A stretch of DNA of 64,000 nucleotides from Chitinimonas_A lacunae (GTDB lineage Bacteria > Pseudomonadota > Gammaproteobacteria > Burkholderiales > Chitinimonadaceae): positions 1-64,000 of the forward strand of contig NZ_JBHSBU010000002.1 in the NCBI RefSeq assembly GCF_042650885.1, in the 5' to 3' direction. Under the pieces are notes generated by a model, which had not been told where the DNA came from, ran no database searches, and was given only the letters and a program-made list of their open reading frames with translations. The position numbers and the translations under genes are program-made. Of the stretch, positions 49,995 through 58,526 are shown in pieces (position 1 is the stretch's first letter; each line of letters opens with the position of its first letter).

Positions 49995-52900
49995 ACCGTT
50001 CAAGTCTTGCCCAGCTGTTCGCCGTCTGGCTGTGCTTATTTGCCACCTGGGCCCAGGCGGCGTGCGGGCCGATTCCCTCGACCTATCCGGTGATGGGCGG
50101 CACGCTGTCGATTTCCAACAATATGCGGGTCAACAGCCTCAACGTCAGCAGCGGGGTGGCCAACAACCGGGCGATCAACCCATCGACCGGTGGCTGGACT
50201 GCCGTGTCGCCCGCTTCGCTGCTGCCCACCGTCTCGCCGGCCTGGCCCGGCACGCCCGGCTGGATCGTGTCGTTTCCCTGGTACAGCACCCTGACGCCCG
50301 ACGACTACTGGTGGGTGGTGAGCCTTGGCAATGTCTCGACCACCCCGGGCACCTACAGCTTCGGTTCCCTGTCGGTCTACGGCTCGCTTGAGCTTGCTGC
50401 CGGCAGCTACTACATCAACGACCTTACCCTCAATGCCGGCGCCGTCATTACCACCACGGGCACGGTGCGGCTGTTTATCGGCAATTCGCTCTCCAGTGGC
50501 AGTGATGTCGATCTCAATGTCGGCGGCTCGGTCGCCAATCTGCAAGTCTATGTCTACAGCGGCTCCAGCCTAAGTTTCGGCAACAACCTCAACTTCCGAG
50601 GCGTGATACTGGGCGAGAGCGGCTCGAGCATCCAGTTCAGCAATAACGCCCTGATCCGGGGCGCCGTGCTGACGGCGGGCTATGCGCAGTTTTCCAATAA
50701 TGCCCAGATCACCTATTCCGCCGCTGACGCCAGTGCTGTAGGCAGCATCAATACCTGCGGCGGGACGGTGACTCTGCAGAACTTCAACATCGACCCAGGC
50801 AGCGCCAGCGCCAATACCTGCTCGCCCAAATCGATCACCTTCACCGCCCGCAAGGCCGATGGCACCACCCTGACCAATTACAGCGGCACGATGACCCTGT
50901 CGACCTCGACCGGGCGCGGCGACTGGGCCAAGGTCAGCGGCGGCGGCACGCTCAGCAACGGCACGGCCAACGATGGCGCCGCCATGTACACCTTCGTTGC
51001 CGCCGACAATGGCCAGGTCGTGCTGTCGCTCGACAACGAACGCGCCGACGATCTGACCGTCTCGGCGCTCGATGCCACGGTGACAGGCTCGACTTCGACC
51101 TCGTCCACCATCCAGTTTCGCGACAACGCCCTGGTGCTCAATGTCAGCGAAAGTGCCAGCTATGTCGCCACCAACACCGCCTATGTCGGCGTCGCCGGCC
51201 GGCCGCATCGCTTTGAGGCCGAGGTATGGCGCAAGGACGCCAGCACCGGCAACCAGTGTCAGCTCGCCAGCAACTTCAGCGGCAACATCACCATGCGGTT
51301 CTGGATCACCCCGCACGCCCAGCAACCGGCCGGCGCGGCGCTGCCGGCCGTGGCAGCCGGATTGAGCGGCAATGGCTGTGCAAGTCCCGTGACGCTGGGC
51401 AGCAGCACACCCGGCTCGACCACACTGACGCTGGCTTTCAGCAGTGGCGTCGCCAGTTTCTATCTCTGCCCCGGTGATGTCGGTAAATACACGCTCAATG
51501 GTCAGATCAATCCAGCCACCCAGGTCGGCACAGGGCTGACGGCGCTCAACGCCAGCAGCAATACCCTGACCGTGCGGCCGTTCGGGCTGGCTATCTCGGG
51601 CCTCAGCTCGGCAGGCAGCAGCAACTCGGGCGGAACGGCCGCCTCCGACGCGGTATTCGGCGTGGCCGGCATGCCGTTCTCGGCCACCTTGACCGCCTAT
51701 GGCTACAACCCGACGGGCAGTGTCGACAGCGACGGCAATGGCCATCCCGACAGCAACCAGAGCTTCAGCCAGCTCGATGTGACGGCCCGGCGCACCAACG
51801 GTTTTGCCGGCAGCGTCACCCTGTCCGCCCGCACGGCCGTAACCGGACAGACGCTGGGTGCACTGTCCAACCCAACCGTCACGCTCAGCGCCGGCAGCGC
51901 CACCCCGACCACCCTGGCCTATAGCGAGGTCGGCAGCTTTGCCTGGCGCGGCGCCAGCGACAATTCGCCGGTGCTGACCAGCTATCTCGGCACGCCAGTC
52001 ACGCTGTATGCCCAGGGTTTTGTGGCAAGCGGCGCGCAGAACCAGACCGTGGGCCGCTTCAAGCCACATCATTTCGCGCTGGCCAGTGCCAGCGTCACCC
52101 CGGCCTGTCCCAGCGGCAGCTTCACCTATATGGGCCAGCCGCAACTCAATGCCCAATTGAGCGTGGAAGCGCGCAACGCCGCCGGAGTCATCACCAGCAA
52201 TTACACGGCGGCGCTGGCGCGGGCCGGAAACAGCGGCGTGACGATCAATGGCGAGAACAACAATAGCGGCACGTCGCTGGCAGCCAGGCTCTCCGGACTG
52301 TCCGGCAGCTGGAGCAACGGCGTCTGGACCAGCCTGTCCACGGCCCGCCTGACCGTCTCGTCACCGACCTCCGCCACAGCCGACACCAGCTGGGGGCCTT
52401 ATGACGTCTTCCAGCTGGGTGTCGTGGTCAACGATCCCGACGCCTCGGCCACCACCAGCGTCAGCGCCACCGATCAGGTCGGTCGGCCCAAGCTCGCCGG
52501 TCGCACGCTCCAGGACAACGCGACCAGTTGCACCGCCGACAGCTCGACCAGCGCCAGTGACGGCACCTGCACCACGGCAGCGCTTGGTACCACCAGCCGG
52601 GTGCGCTACGGCCGCGCCTGGCTTGGCCGCGCCACCAGCTATGGTCAGCCGCTGCGCATGCCATCCGAACTGCAATACTGGAGCGGCAGCACCTGGAGCC
52701 GTCACACGGACGACAGTTGCAGCGCCCCGCCTCCGGCCCAGTTGCGCTATTGCCCGGTCAATGCCACCAACCAGATCGGCAGCGGCCAGACCAGCGCCAG
52801 CAGCTATGCCACCGCCCAGGCCGGCCAGCTTGGCCTGACGCTGGCGGTGCCAACCCCCAACGCCAGCAGCAAGCGGCGCGACGGCATCGTCGATGTCAGC

Positions 52901-53056
52901 CTGAATCTGACCAGCCATCCCTGGCTCGGCTTTAACTGGGGCAGCGCCAACGACTGTGCGGGTACGGCCTTTGCCACCACGCAGCCGCGGGCCCGGGCGC
53001 AGTTCGTCAGCGGCAATAATCCGGGCAATTTGCTCTATCAGCGTGAGGTGTACTGA
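49991..53056 (+). CDS. mshQ: MSHA biogenesis protein MshQ-like (DUF6701), large exported protein
   Basis: A 1021-residue exported protein with a signal peptide (MNRSSLAQLFAVWLCLFATWAQA). Residues to about 250 are a repetitive Ser/Asn/Gly-rich beta region (LSISNNMRVNSLNVSSG, SIQFSNNALIRGAVLTAG). The long C-terminal part has the MshQ/DUF6701 pattern: GRFKPHHFALASASVTPAC, SFTYMGQPQLNAQLSVEARNAAGVIT and GRTLQDNATSCT, GRAWLGRATSYGQPLRMPSELQYWSGSTWSRHTDDSCS, and PWLGFNWGSANDCAGTAFATTQPRARAQFV near the end. It is the probable pilus-tip or adhesin-like component. GGAG lies 8 bases before the ATG at 49991. Confidence 0.88.
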   Translation: MNRSSLAQLFAVWLCLFATWAQAACGPIPSTYPVMGGTLSISNNMRVNSLNVSSGVANNRAINPSTGGWTAVSPASLLPTVSPAWPGTPGWIVSFPWYSTLTPDDYWWVVSLGNVSTTPGTYSFGSLSVYGSLELAAGSYYINDLTLNAGAVITTTGTVRLFIGNSLSSGSDVDLNVGGSVANLQVYVYSGSSLSFGNNLNFRGVILGESGSSIQFSNNALIRGAVLTAGYAQFSNNAQITYSAADASAVGSINTCGGTVTLQNFNIDPGSASANTCSPKSITFTARKADGTTLTNYSGTMTLSTSTGRGDWAKVSGGGTLSNGTANDGAAMYTFVAADNGQVVLSLDNERADDLTVSALDATVTGSTSTSSTIQFRDNALVLNVSESASYVATNTAYVGVAGRPHRFEAEVWRKDASTGNQCQLASNFSGNITMRFWITPHAQQPAGAALPAVAAGLSGNGCASPVTLGSSTPGSTTLTLAFSSGVASFYLCPGDVGKYTLNGQINPATQVGTGLTALNASSNTLTVRPFGLAISGLSSAGSSNSGGTAASDAVFGVAGMPFSATLTAYGYNPTGSVDSDGNGHPDSNQSFSQLDVTARRTNGFAGSVTLSARTAVTGQTLGALSNPTVTLSAGSATPTTLAYSEVGSFAWRGASDNSPVLTSYLGTPVTLYAQGFVASGAQNQTVGRFKPHHFALASASVTPACPSGSFTYMGQPQLNAQLSVEARNAAGVITSNYTAALARAGNSGVTINGENNNSGTSLAARLSGLSGSWSNGVWTSLSTARLTVSSPTSATADTSWGPYDVFQLGVVVNDPDASATTSVSATDQVGRPKLAGRTLQDNATSCTADSSTSASDGTCTTAALGTTSRVRYGRAWLGRATSYGQPLRMPSELQYWSGSTWSRHTDDSCSAPPPAQLRYCPVNATNQIGSGQTSASSYATAQAGQLGLTLAVPTPNASSKRRDGIVDVSLNLTSHPWLGFNWGSANDCAGTAFATTQPRARAQFVSGNNPGNLLYQREVY

Positions 53057-53090
53057 GGGGAAAGTCCGCCCATTGCGCATCACCACGCAA

Positions 53091-53128
53091 AAGGAAAATT
53101 TTAGGAAATTACACTGCAAGACAAATAG
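53091..53128 (+). repeat. Recurrent post-stop element, copy C
   Basis: AAGGAAAATTTTAGGAAATT, then ACACTGCAAGACAAATAG, 34 bases after the mshQ stop. GG (53104-53105) and GC (53116-53117) are 10 bases apart, as in copies A and B. The distance from ACTGCAA to the next ATG is 32 bases in both B and C. Confidence 0.65.
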
Positions 53129-53144
53129 GCATATATTGATAGAA

Positions 53145-53225
53145 ATGAAAAATTTACCAGCACCCCCTGGCTCTCACCCGACTGGGCGGACGATAGGGAC
53201 GCGGGGTGGCAATCCGACCCGATAG
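53145..53225 (+). CDS. Possible 26-residue ORF after element C
   Basis: ATG at 53145 encodes MKNLPAPPGSHPTGRTIG and eight more residues before TAG at 53225. The upstream sequence (TTGATAGAA) is a poor ribosome binding site. It is listed because its position relative to element C equals that of the mshQ leader ORF relative to element B. Confidence 0.2.
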   Translation: MKNLPAPPGSHPTGRTIGTRGGNPTR

Positions 53226-53338
53226 CTTCATTTAGCAGGCCCCCAAGCGGTCGATAGGCTAAAAATCAGATAGATAGACAACCGTACGGCGCCCACCTGC
53301 CGTTTGAGTCACCGCCACGTTGGAGTCATGGATCGCCT

Positions 53339-54268
53339 ATGCGCTGGATAGACCGTTTCGCCGTTCGCCCCGCCGGTTGTGTCGCTGTGGCTTGCCAGGG
53401 CGACCATGTGGCGGCGGTGCGGATGACGGGCGGCGAGCGGCCGCGTCTGCTCGATGCGACGGTCGAATCGCTGGGCGAGTCGCCGGCCCGGGCCATCGAA
53501 CGGCTGGGACGGCGCTTTCCCCGGCAGAGTCGGGCCTTGTTGCTGCTCAATTCACGGCAATACCAGCTGCTCCAGATCGACCTGCCGGCCGTCGAAGCCG
53601 ACGAATTGCTCGAAGCGGTGCGCTGGCAACTGCGTGACCGGCTCGATGGGCCGCTCGACAGCTATACCGTCGATCTGGTCGAGATCCCGCCCGACCCGGC
53701 CGCAAGCTTTCCACGGCGTGCCGGTTACGCAGCGGTCGTCCACAATGCCGAACTCGCCCCGTGGCAGATCCATTTCGCCCATAGCCGATTGCGACTCGAC
53801 ACGGTCGATATTCCTGAGCTTGCCCAACACAACCATCTGCAACTGGCCCAGCCGGGCGGGCAGGCCGCCGCGCTGCTGTCGGTGCTGCCGCAGGAGAGCC
53901 TGTTGACGATCGGCCCGGTCGGGCAGGTCTGTCTGAGCCGGCGGATCGAAGTCGGCGCCGCCCAGCTTGCCCAGCCTGACAATATCAGCCTGTATGAACG
54001 GATCGTGCTTGAGCTGCAACGCAGTCTGGACAGCTTTGAGCGCCAGTACGCCTCGTGGCCGCTTGAGCGGGTATGGCTTGCCCGCTTCGGCGATCAGGAC
54101 AGCCTGCTTGGCCATCTGATCGAGTCGCTCTATCTGCCGGTCAAGCCACTGCGGCTCGAGGAATGGTTCGACAGCGCCGACCCAACCCTCAAGCTCGACG
54201 ACCCGGCCGTGGCCGAGCAGTACTTCATGGCGCTGGGCCTGGGCCTGCGTGGATTGGAGTCGCCGTGA
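53339..54268 (+). CDS. mshI: MSHA biogenesis protein MshI (PilM-like)
   Basis: A 309-residue PilM/GspL-cytoplasmic-domain-like protein: GCVAVACQGDHVAAVRM, LLLLNSRQYQLLQIDLPAVEADELLEAVRWQLRDRLDGPLDSYTVDLVEIP, and LYERIVLELQRSLDSFERQYASWPLERVWLA with the actin-like fold pattern. It starts at ATG 53339, with GGAG 13 bases upstream. It ends overlapping the next gene's GTG (GTGA). It should couple to the PilN-like protein at the inner membrane. Confidence 0.85.
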   Translation: MRWIDRFAVRPAGCVAVACQGDHVAAVRMTGGERPRLLDATVESLGESPARAIERLGRRFPRQSRALLLLNSRQYQLLQIDLPAVEADELLEAVRWQLRDRLDGPLDSYTVDLVEIPPDPAASFPRRAGYAAVVHNAELAPWQIHFAHSRLRLDTVDIPELAQHNHLQLAQPGGQAAALLSVLPQESLLTIGPVGQVCLSRRIEVGAAQLAQPDNISLYERIVLELQRSLDSFERQYASWPLERVWLARFGDQDSLLGHLIESLYLPVKPLRLEEWFDSADPTLKLDDPAVAEQYFMALGLGLRGLESP

Positions 54269-54879
54269 AACGCCGGCTCAATCTCTATAACGCCGCGCTG
54301 CTGCCGCGCGCCGATCGGCTCGATCTGATGCATGGGGTGTTCTATCTGGTCACGGCCCTGCTGCTGGCCGGCATAGCACTTGGACTGGTCCGGCGCGAAG
54401 CGGCGCAACGTGAACAGGCCGCCGCCCAGGCACAGGCTGCCTTGAACCAGAAAACCGCCGAACTCGCGCAACTGAGCAACCGGCCGCGGCCGACCGTTGA
54501 CGGCGCCCTGGTCGCCGCGATAGCCACGGCCCGCGCCGAGCGCGACCGGCTCGATCAGGCGTTGATCCTGGGCGGGCAGCTGGCGCCACCGCCACAGTTC
54601 TCCCGGGTTCTGGCGGGGCTCGCTCGGACGGTGCCCGATGAGGTATGGCTGACTTCACTGGTGGTGGACAGCGGCGGGATGGTGCTCGAAGGCTGGGCCA
54701 CGCAGGCCGATCCGGTCGCGCAACTGGCGCAGCGGCTGGGGCGTGACCCGGCATTTGGCGGCCGGCGCTTTGCCCGGTTCGAACTTGAACGCCAACCACC
54801 GCCCGGTGCCGCGCCCAGTCCGATCAGGCCGCCGGGTGAGTACCGCTTTGTGCTGACCAGCCAGGAGCGTGCCTTATGA
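54265..54879 (+). CDS. PilN-like membrane protein (MshI2 type)
   Basis: A 204-residue protein with a short cytoplasmic N-terminus VKRRLNLYNAALLPR (the NLY/NLL motif by which PilN binds PilM), one membrane helix (GVFYLVTALLLAGIALGLV), a coiled-coil (QREQAAAQAQAALNQKTAELAQLS) and a small periplasmic domain. The start is a GTG overlapping the mshI stop. In several MSHA loci it is called MshI2. Next is mshJ, overlapping by 4 bases. Confidence 0.8.
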   Translation: MKRRLNLYNAALLPRADRLDLMHGVFYLVTALLLAGIALGLVRREAAQREQAAAQAQAALNQKTAELAQLSNRPRPTVDGALVAAIATARAERDRLDQALILGGQLAPPPQFSRVLAGLARTVPDEVWLTSLVVDSGGMVLEGWATQADPVAQLAQRLGRDPAFGGRRFARFELERQPPPGAAPSPIRPPGEYRFVLTSQERAL

Positions 54880-55529
54880 AGGAACGCTGGCAGCGACTGG
54901 CCCAGGCTTTCAATCAGCGAGAACGGCGCGAGCGGGCCATCTTGCTTGGGTGCGTGATCGTGTTGGCGCTGTTTCTGTTCTATCGGGTGGGCATCGAGCC
55001 GGCCGAGCGTCGGATTGCCCAGGCGCGACAGAACGCGGCCAACCATCAGGCCCAGATTACCCAGCTCGAAGCCACGCGCAGCCAGCTCGAAGCCCAGGCC
55101 GCCATCGACCCCAATGCAGCAGCCCGGCAGCAGTTGCAGGCGCTTGAACGCGATATCGCCGCTCGCCATGTCAAGCTGGGTCAGCAGGGCGCCCGCGGTG
55201 CCGAGGCGCTGGTGCAGGCACTCGATGAAGCGCTGGCCGGGGCCGAAGGACTGACCCTTGGCCGTATCGAGGCGCTGCCGGCCGAACCGCTCGCCGCAGC
55301 GTCCGGTCCGTCCGACAAGCCAACCGGGCCGGTGCTCTATCGCCATCGATTGCGGGTGGCGGTCAGCGGGGCCTATCCAGCGCTACAGCGCTATGTCGAA
55401 CAGCTGGAGCAACGGGCGCCTGAAGTGGCATGGCAACGGCTCGAACTCAAGGTCGAGCGCTGGCCCGTGTCGGTGCTGACGCTCGAATGGGCCATCATCA
55501 GTCGGGAGGCCAGATGGCTTGGCGCCTGA
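54876..55529 (+). CDS. mshJ: MSHA biogenesis protein MshJ (PilO-like)
   Basis: A 217-residue PilO-like protein: short cytoplasmic segment MKERWQRLAQAFNQRERRERAILLG, one membrane helix (VIVLALFLFYRVGI), a long coiled-coil (AERRIAQARQNAANHQAQITQLEATRSQLEAQAAIDPNAAAR) and a periplasmic ferredoxin-like domain. GAGCGTGCC precedes the ATG. It overlaps the PilN-like gene (4 bases) and mshK (16 bases). Confidence 0.83.
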   Translation: MKERWQRLAQAFNQRERRERAILLGCVIVLALFLFYRVGIEPAERRIAQARQNAANHQAQITQLEATRSQLEAQAAIDPNAAARQQLQALERDIAARHVKLGQQGARGAEALVQALDEALAGAEGLTLGRIEALPAEPLAAASGPSDKPTGPVLYRHRLRVAVSGAYPALQRYVEQLEQRAPEVAWQRLELKVERWPVSVLTLEWAIISREARWLGA

Positions 55530-55897
55530 TCCACCTCTTCGCCCTGATTCTGGGCACCCTGGCCCTGGCGGCCGACGGCGACCCGACCAAGCCGGTACAC
55601 CGCCCGGTGACCCCGACCGAGGCCGGTGACACGCCCCGCGAGCCGGTACTGCAATCGATCCTGATCGGCTCACAGCGGCGTATCGCGGTGATCGACGGCA
55701 TGGCACGTCGGGTGGGCGACCCGGTGGGTGATGCCGAAGTCAGCGCCATCGAAGCCGACCGGGTCAGCCTCAAGGGGCCGGGCGGCGTGCGGCAGTTGCG
55801 GCTGCTTGACCCGGCGCTGAGAAAAACCCCGCCCAGCGCCAAAAAGACCCCCGTGCAAATGCCAGACAAGCAAAGGAACCGCCATGATTCAGGCTGA
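55514..55897 (+). CDS. mshK: MSHA biogenesis protein MshK (PilP-like)
   Basis: A 127-residue exported protein: signal peptide MAWRLIHLFALILGTLALAA, then DPTKPVHRP and LQSILIGSQRRIAVIDGMARRVGDPVGDAEVSAIEADRVSLKGPGGVRQLRLL, the MshK/PilP-like domain that contacts the secretin. The start at 55514 has GGGAGG upstream. It overlaps mshL by 14 bases. Confidence 0.85.
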   Translation: MAWRLIHLFALILGTLALAADGDPTKPVHRPVTPTEAGDTPREPVLQSILIGSQRRIAVIDGMARRVGDPVGDAEVSAIEADRVSLKGPGGVRQLRLLDPALRKTPPSAKKTPVQMPDKQRNRHDSG

Positions 55898-57560
55898 TCG
55901 CCGACTGCTACCGCTTGCCCTGCTGGGGCTGGCGCTGGGCGCTGGCGCCGACGGCACCGTGGCCGATCCGACCTCGGCCCTGTTGCCTGTGCCCGCGGCC
56001 CGGGCGACGAAACCGCTACCTCCGGGCGAGTCGCGTCCGGCAGTCCAACCGCTTGCCCGCGCCGACGACCGCTTCAATCTGATCGTCAACGGCGCCCCGG
56101 CTGCCCAGGTCTATCTGGCCATGGTGCAGGACACGCCTTACCAGATGCTGCTGCCGGCCGATTTCTCCGGCACCATCTCGGTCCAGCTCAATCGCGTCAC
56201 GGTCCCCGAAGCGCTGGCAGTGCTCAAGGAACTGTACGGCTACGACTACCGTATCGATGGCCAGCGCATCACCATGCTGCCGCTGTCGGTGCAGACCCGG
56301 CTCTACCAGCTCAACTATCTCAACACCAACCGGCGCGGCGCCTCGGAAGTGCGGGTGCTGTCGGGCTCGATCGTCACCCAGGAAGGCGACAGCGGCAGTT
56401 CGAGCGCCAGTACCTCAAGCGATGGTAGCAGCACCGAAGGCAGCAGTTCCTCGCTGGAAACCACCCGGCTCAGCACCCAGTCGCAGGCCGATCTCTGGCG
56501 CGAAGTCAGCCAAGTGCTCACGGCCCTGGTCGGTCCGGGCGAAGGACGCGGCGTCACGGTGTCGCCCAATACCGGCATCGTGGTGGTGCGGGCACTGCCA
56601 AGCGAACATGCCCAGGTCAGCCAGTTTCTGCGCCAGGCCGAAGTGTCGCTGGCTCGCCAGGTGATTCTCGAAGCCAAGATCGTCGAAGTCTCGCTGGGCG
56701 ACGGCTACCGGCAGGGCATCAACTGGGCGGCGTTCGGCACCCTCAAATCGTCGAGCGATACCGCCTTTTCGTTCGGTTTCCTGGGCGGCAAGATGACCGC
56801 CACCCCGCTTGAATACAGCGGCGGCAACGTCTCGGGCCGGCCCGAACGCTCGCTGAGCAACAACACCGACAACCCGCTGTTCGGCCTCGTGCTGCGGGCC
56901 GACAACTTCACCGCCGCGATTGACCTGCTCGAACAGCAAGGCACGGTGCAGGTGCTGTCCAGCCCGCGTATCGCCACCCTCAACAATCAGAAGGCGGTGC
57001 TCAAGGTCGGGACCGATGAGCTGTTTCTGACCGGTATCCGGGTCAATAGCACCACTTCCACCACGGGCGGCAATGCCACGGTGATTCCCGAACTATCGCT
57101 GCGCCCGTTCTTCTCGGGTATCGCTCTCGATGTCACCCCCCAGATCGACGAGCAAGGCAGCGTGATCCTCCATGTGCGCCCCTCGGTCAGCGAGGTCAAT
57201 TCGGTCAATAAGCGCTTTGATCTGGGCGATCTGGGCACCTATACCCTGCCCTTGGCGTCGAGCCGGGTCAGCGAGACCGACAGCGTGATCCGCGCCCAGG
57301 ATGGCCAGATCGTCGCCATCGGCGGCCTGGTGCGCGAAAGACAGGGGCAGGGCCAGGATGCCATTCCAGGTCTTGGCCGCCTGCCGGTGGTCGGGGGGCT
57401 GTTTCGCAGCGAGCAGCGGATGCAGGAAAAGCGTGAACTGGTCTTCCTGCTCAAGCCCATCGTGGTGCGCTCGGCCGAGACCTGGCAGCGCGAGCTGGCA
57501 GCGAGCGATCAGCGGATCGATGCAATCGCCGGCCCGACCCGCACCATCCGGCTGCCTTGA
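55884..57560 (+). CDS. mshL: MSHA outer-membrane secretin MshL
   Basis: A 558-residue secretin with a signal peptide. The N-terminal STN-like domain (FNLIVNGAPAAQVYLAMVQDTPYQMLLPADFSGTISVQLNRVTVPEALAVLKELYGYDYRIDG) is followed by a Ser-rich loop (about 170-196) and the secretin core VLSSPRIATLNNQKAVLKVGTDELFLTGI, PFFSGIALDVTPQIDEQGSVILHVRPSVSE and DGQIVAIGGLVRERQ, ending GRLPVVGGLFRSEQRMQEKRELVFLLKPIVV. It forms the pilus exit channel. Confidence 0.95.
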   Translation: MIQADRRLLPLALLGLALGAGADGTVADPTSALLPVPAARATKPLPPGESRPAVQPLARADDRFNLIVNGAPAAQVYLAMVQDTPYQMLLPADFSGTISVQLNRVTVPEALAVLKELYGYDYRIDGQRITMLPLSVQTRLYQLNYLNTNRRGASEVRVLSGSIVTQEGDSGSSSASTSSDGSSTEGSSSSLETTRLSTQSQADLWREVSQVLTALVGPGEGRGVTVSPNTGIVVVRALPSEHAQVSQFLRQAEVSLARQVILEAKIVEVSLGDGYRQGINWAAFGTLKSSSDTAFSFGFLGGKMTATPLEYSGGNVSGRPERSLSNNTDNPLFGLVLRADNFTAAIDLLEQQGTVQVLSSPRIATLNNQKAVLKVGTDELFLTGIRVNSTTSTTGGNATVIPELSLRPFFSGIALDVTPQIDEQGSVILHVRPSVSEVNSVNKRFDLGDLGTYTLPLASSRVSETDSVIRAQDGQIVAIGGLVRERQGQGQDAIPGLGRLPVVGGLFRSEQRMQEKRELVFLLKPIVVRSAETWQRELAASDQRIDAIAGPTRTIRLP

Positions 57561-57561
57561 T

Positions 57562-58416
57562 ATGTACCTCGACTATCTGGGCCTGCATGCCCCGCCCTTC
57601 GCCCTGCTGCCCGATACCGCCTTCTTCTATGCCGGCTGGCAGCATCAGGCGGCACTCAATACCTTGCTGCTGGCAAGCAGCGCCGGCGAAGGCTTTATCA
57701 AGATCACCGGGGAAGTCGGCACAGGCAAGACGCTGCTGTGCCGCACTTTCCTGGCTGCGCTCGAAGCCGACTGCCTCAGTGCTTTTCTGCCCAATCCCTG
57801 CCTGACGCCCCCGGCCATCCTCAGCGCCATCGCGAGTGAATTGGGGCTTGCCGACTTTCGGGCCGAGGAGCCGCTTCAGGCGCTTCATGGCGCCTTGATC
57901 GAGCAGGCGGCACGCGGGCGGCGGGTCGTGCTGTGTCTTGATGAGGCGCAGGCGATGTCCGATGAGGGGCTGGAGACGCTGCGGCTGCTTGGCAACCTCG
58001 AAACCGAGAAGCAGAAACTGCTGCAAGTCGTGCTGTTTGGCCAACCCGAACTCGATCAGCGGCTGGCGCGGCGCGAGCTGCGCCAGTTCGCCCAGCGTAT
58101 CGCCTTCAGCCACCGGCTGGGCGTGCTGGCGCGCGAGGAGCTGGACGCCTACCTCGGCCACCGGCTCGGCACCGCCGGCTACCGCGGGGCACCGCTGTTC
58201 AGTCAGGCGGCGGCGGCCGCGCTGTATCGCTACAGCGGCGGGGTGCCGCGTCTGATCAATATCCTGGCCCACAAGACCCTGCTGCTGCTTTATGGCCGGG
58301 GCCAGCGGCGCGTTCGGGCTGCCGATGTCGCTCAGGCGGCACTCGATACGCCGGCCGCACCACGGCGCTGGCTGGCCCATGCCGAGGCTAGGCTGCCGGC
58401 CTGGTTAGGGACATGA
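57562..58416 (+). CDS. mshM: MSHA AAA ATPase MshM (ExeA-like)
   Basis: A 284-residue ExeA-like AAA protein: MYLDYLGLHAPPFALLPDTAFFY, Walker A GEVGTGKT at about 50-57, Walker B RRVVLCLDEAQAM, and RELRQFAQRIAFSHRLGVLAREELDAYLGHRLGTAGY with the sensor region SGGVPRLINILAHKTLLLLYG. It lies directly after mshL. It lacks the C-terminal peptidoglycan domain of full ExeA. Confidence 0.92.
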   Translation: MYLDYLGLHAPPFALLPDTAFFYAGWQHQAALNTLLLASSAGEGFIKITGEVGTGKTLLCRTFLAALEADCLSAFLPNPCLTPPAILSAIASELGLADFRAEEPLQALHGALIEQAARGRRVVLCLDEAQAMSDEGLETLRLLGNLETEKQKLLQVVLFGQPELDQRLARRELRQFAQRIAFSHRLGVLAREELDAYLGHRLGTAGYRGAPLFSQAAAAALYRYSGGVPRLINILAHKTLLLLYGRGQRRVRAADVAQAALDTPAAPRRWLAHAEARLPAWLGT

Positions 58417-58526
58417 GCGAGCCAAGCGAACAGACAAAAGCAGCACCTGCTTCGCTTCTCCCCCTCAGCGTTATGTCTAGTAATGGCGCTGATTAGATTA
58501 TTTGGCAAGGAAACGAAAAAACCGCC

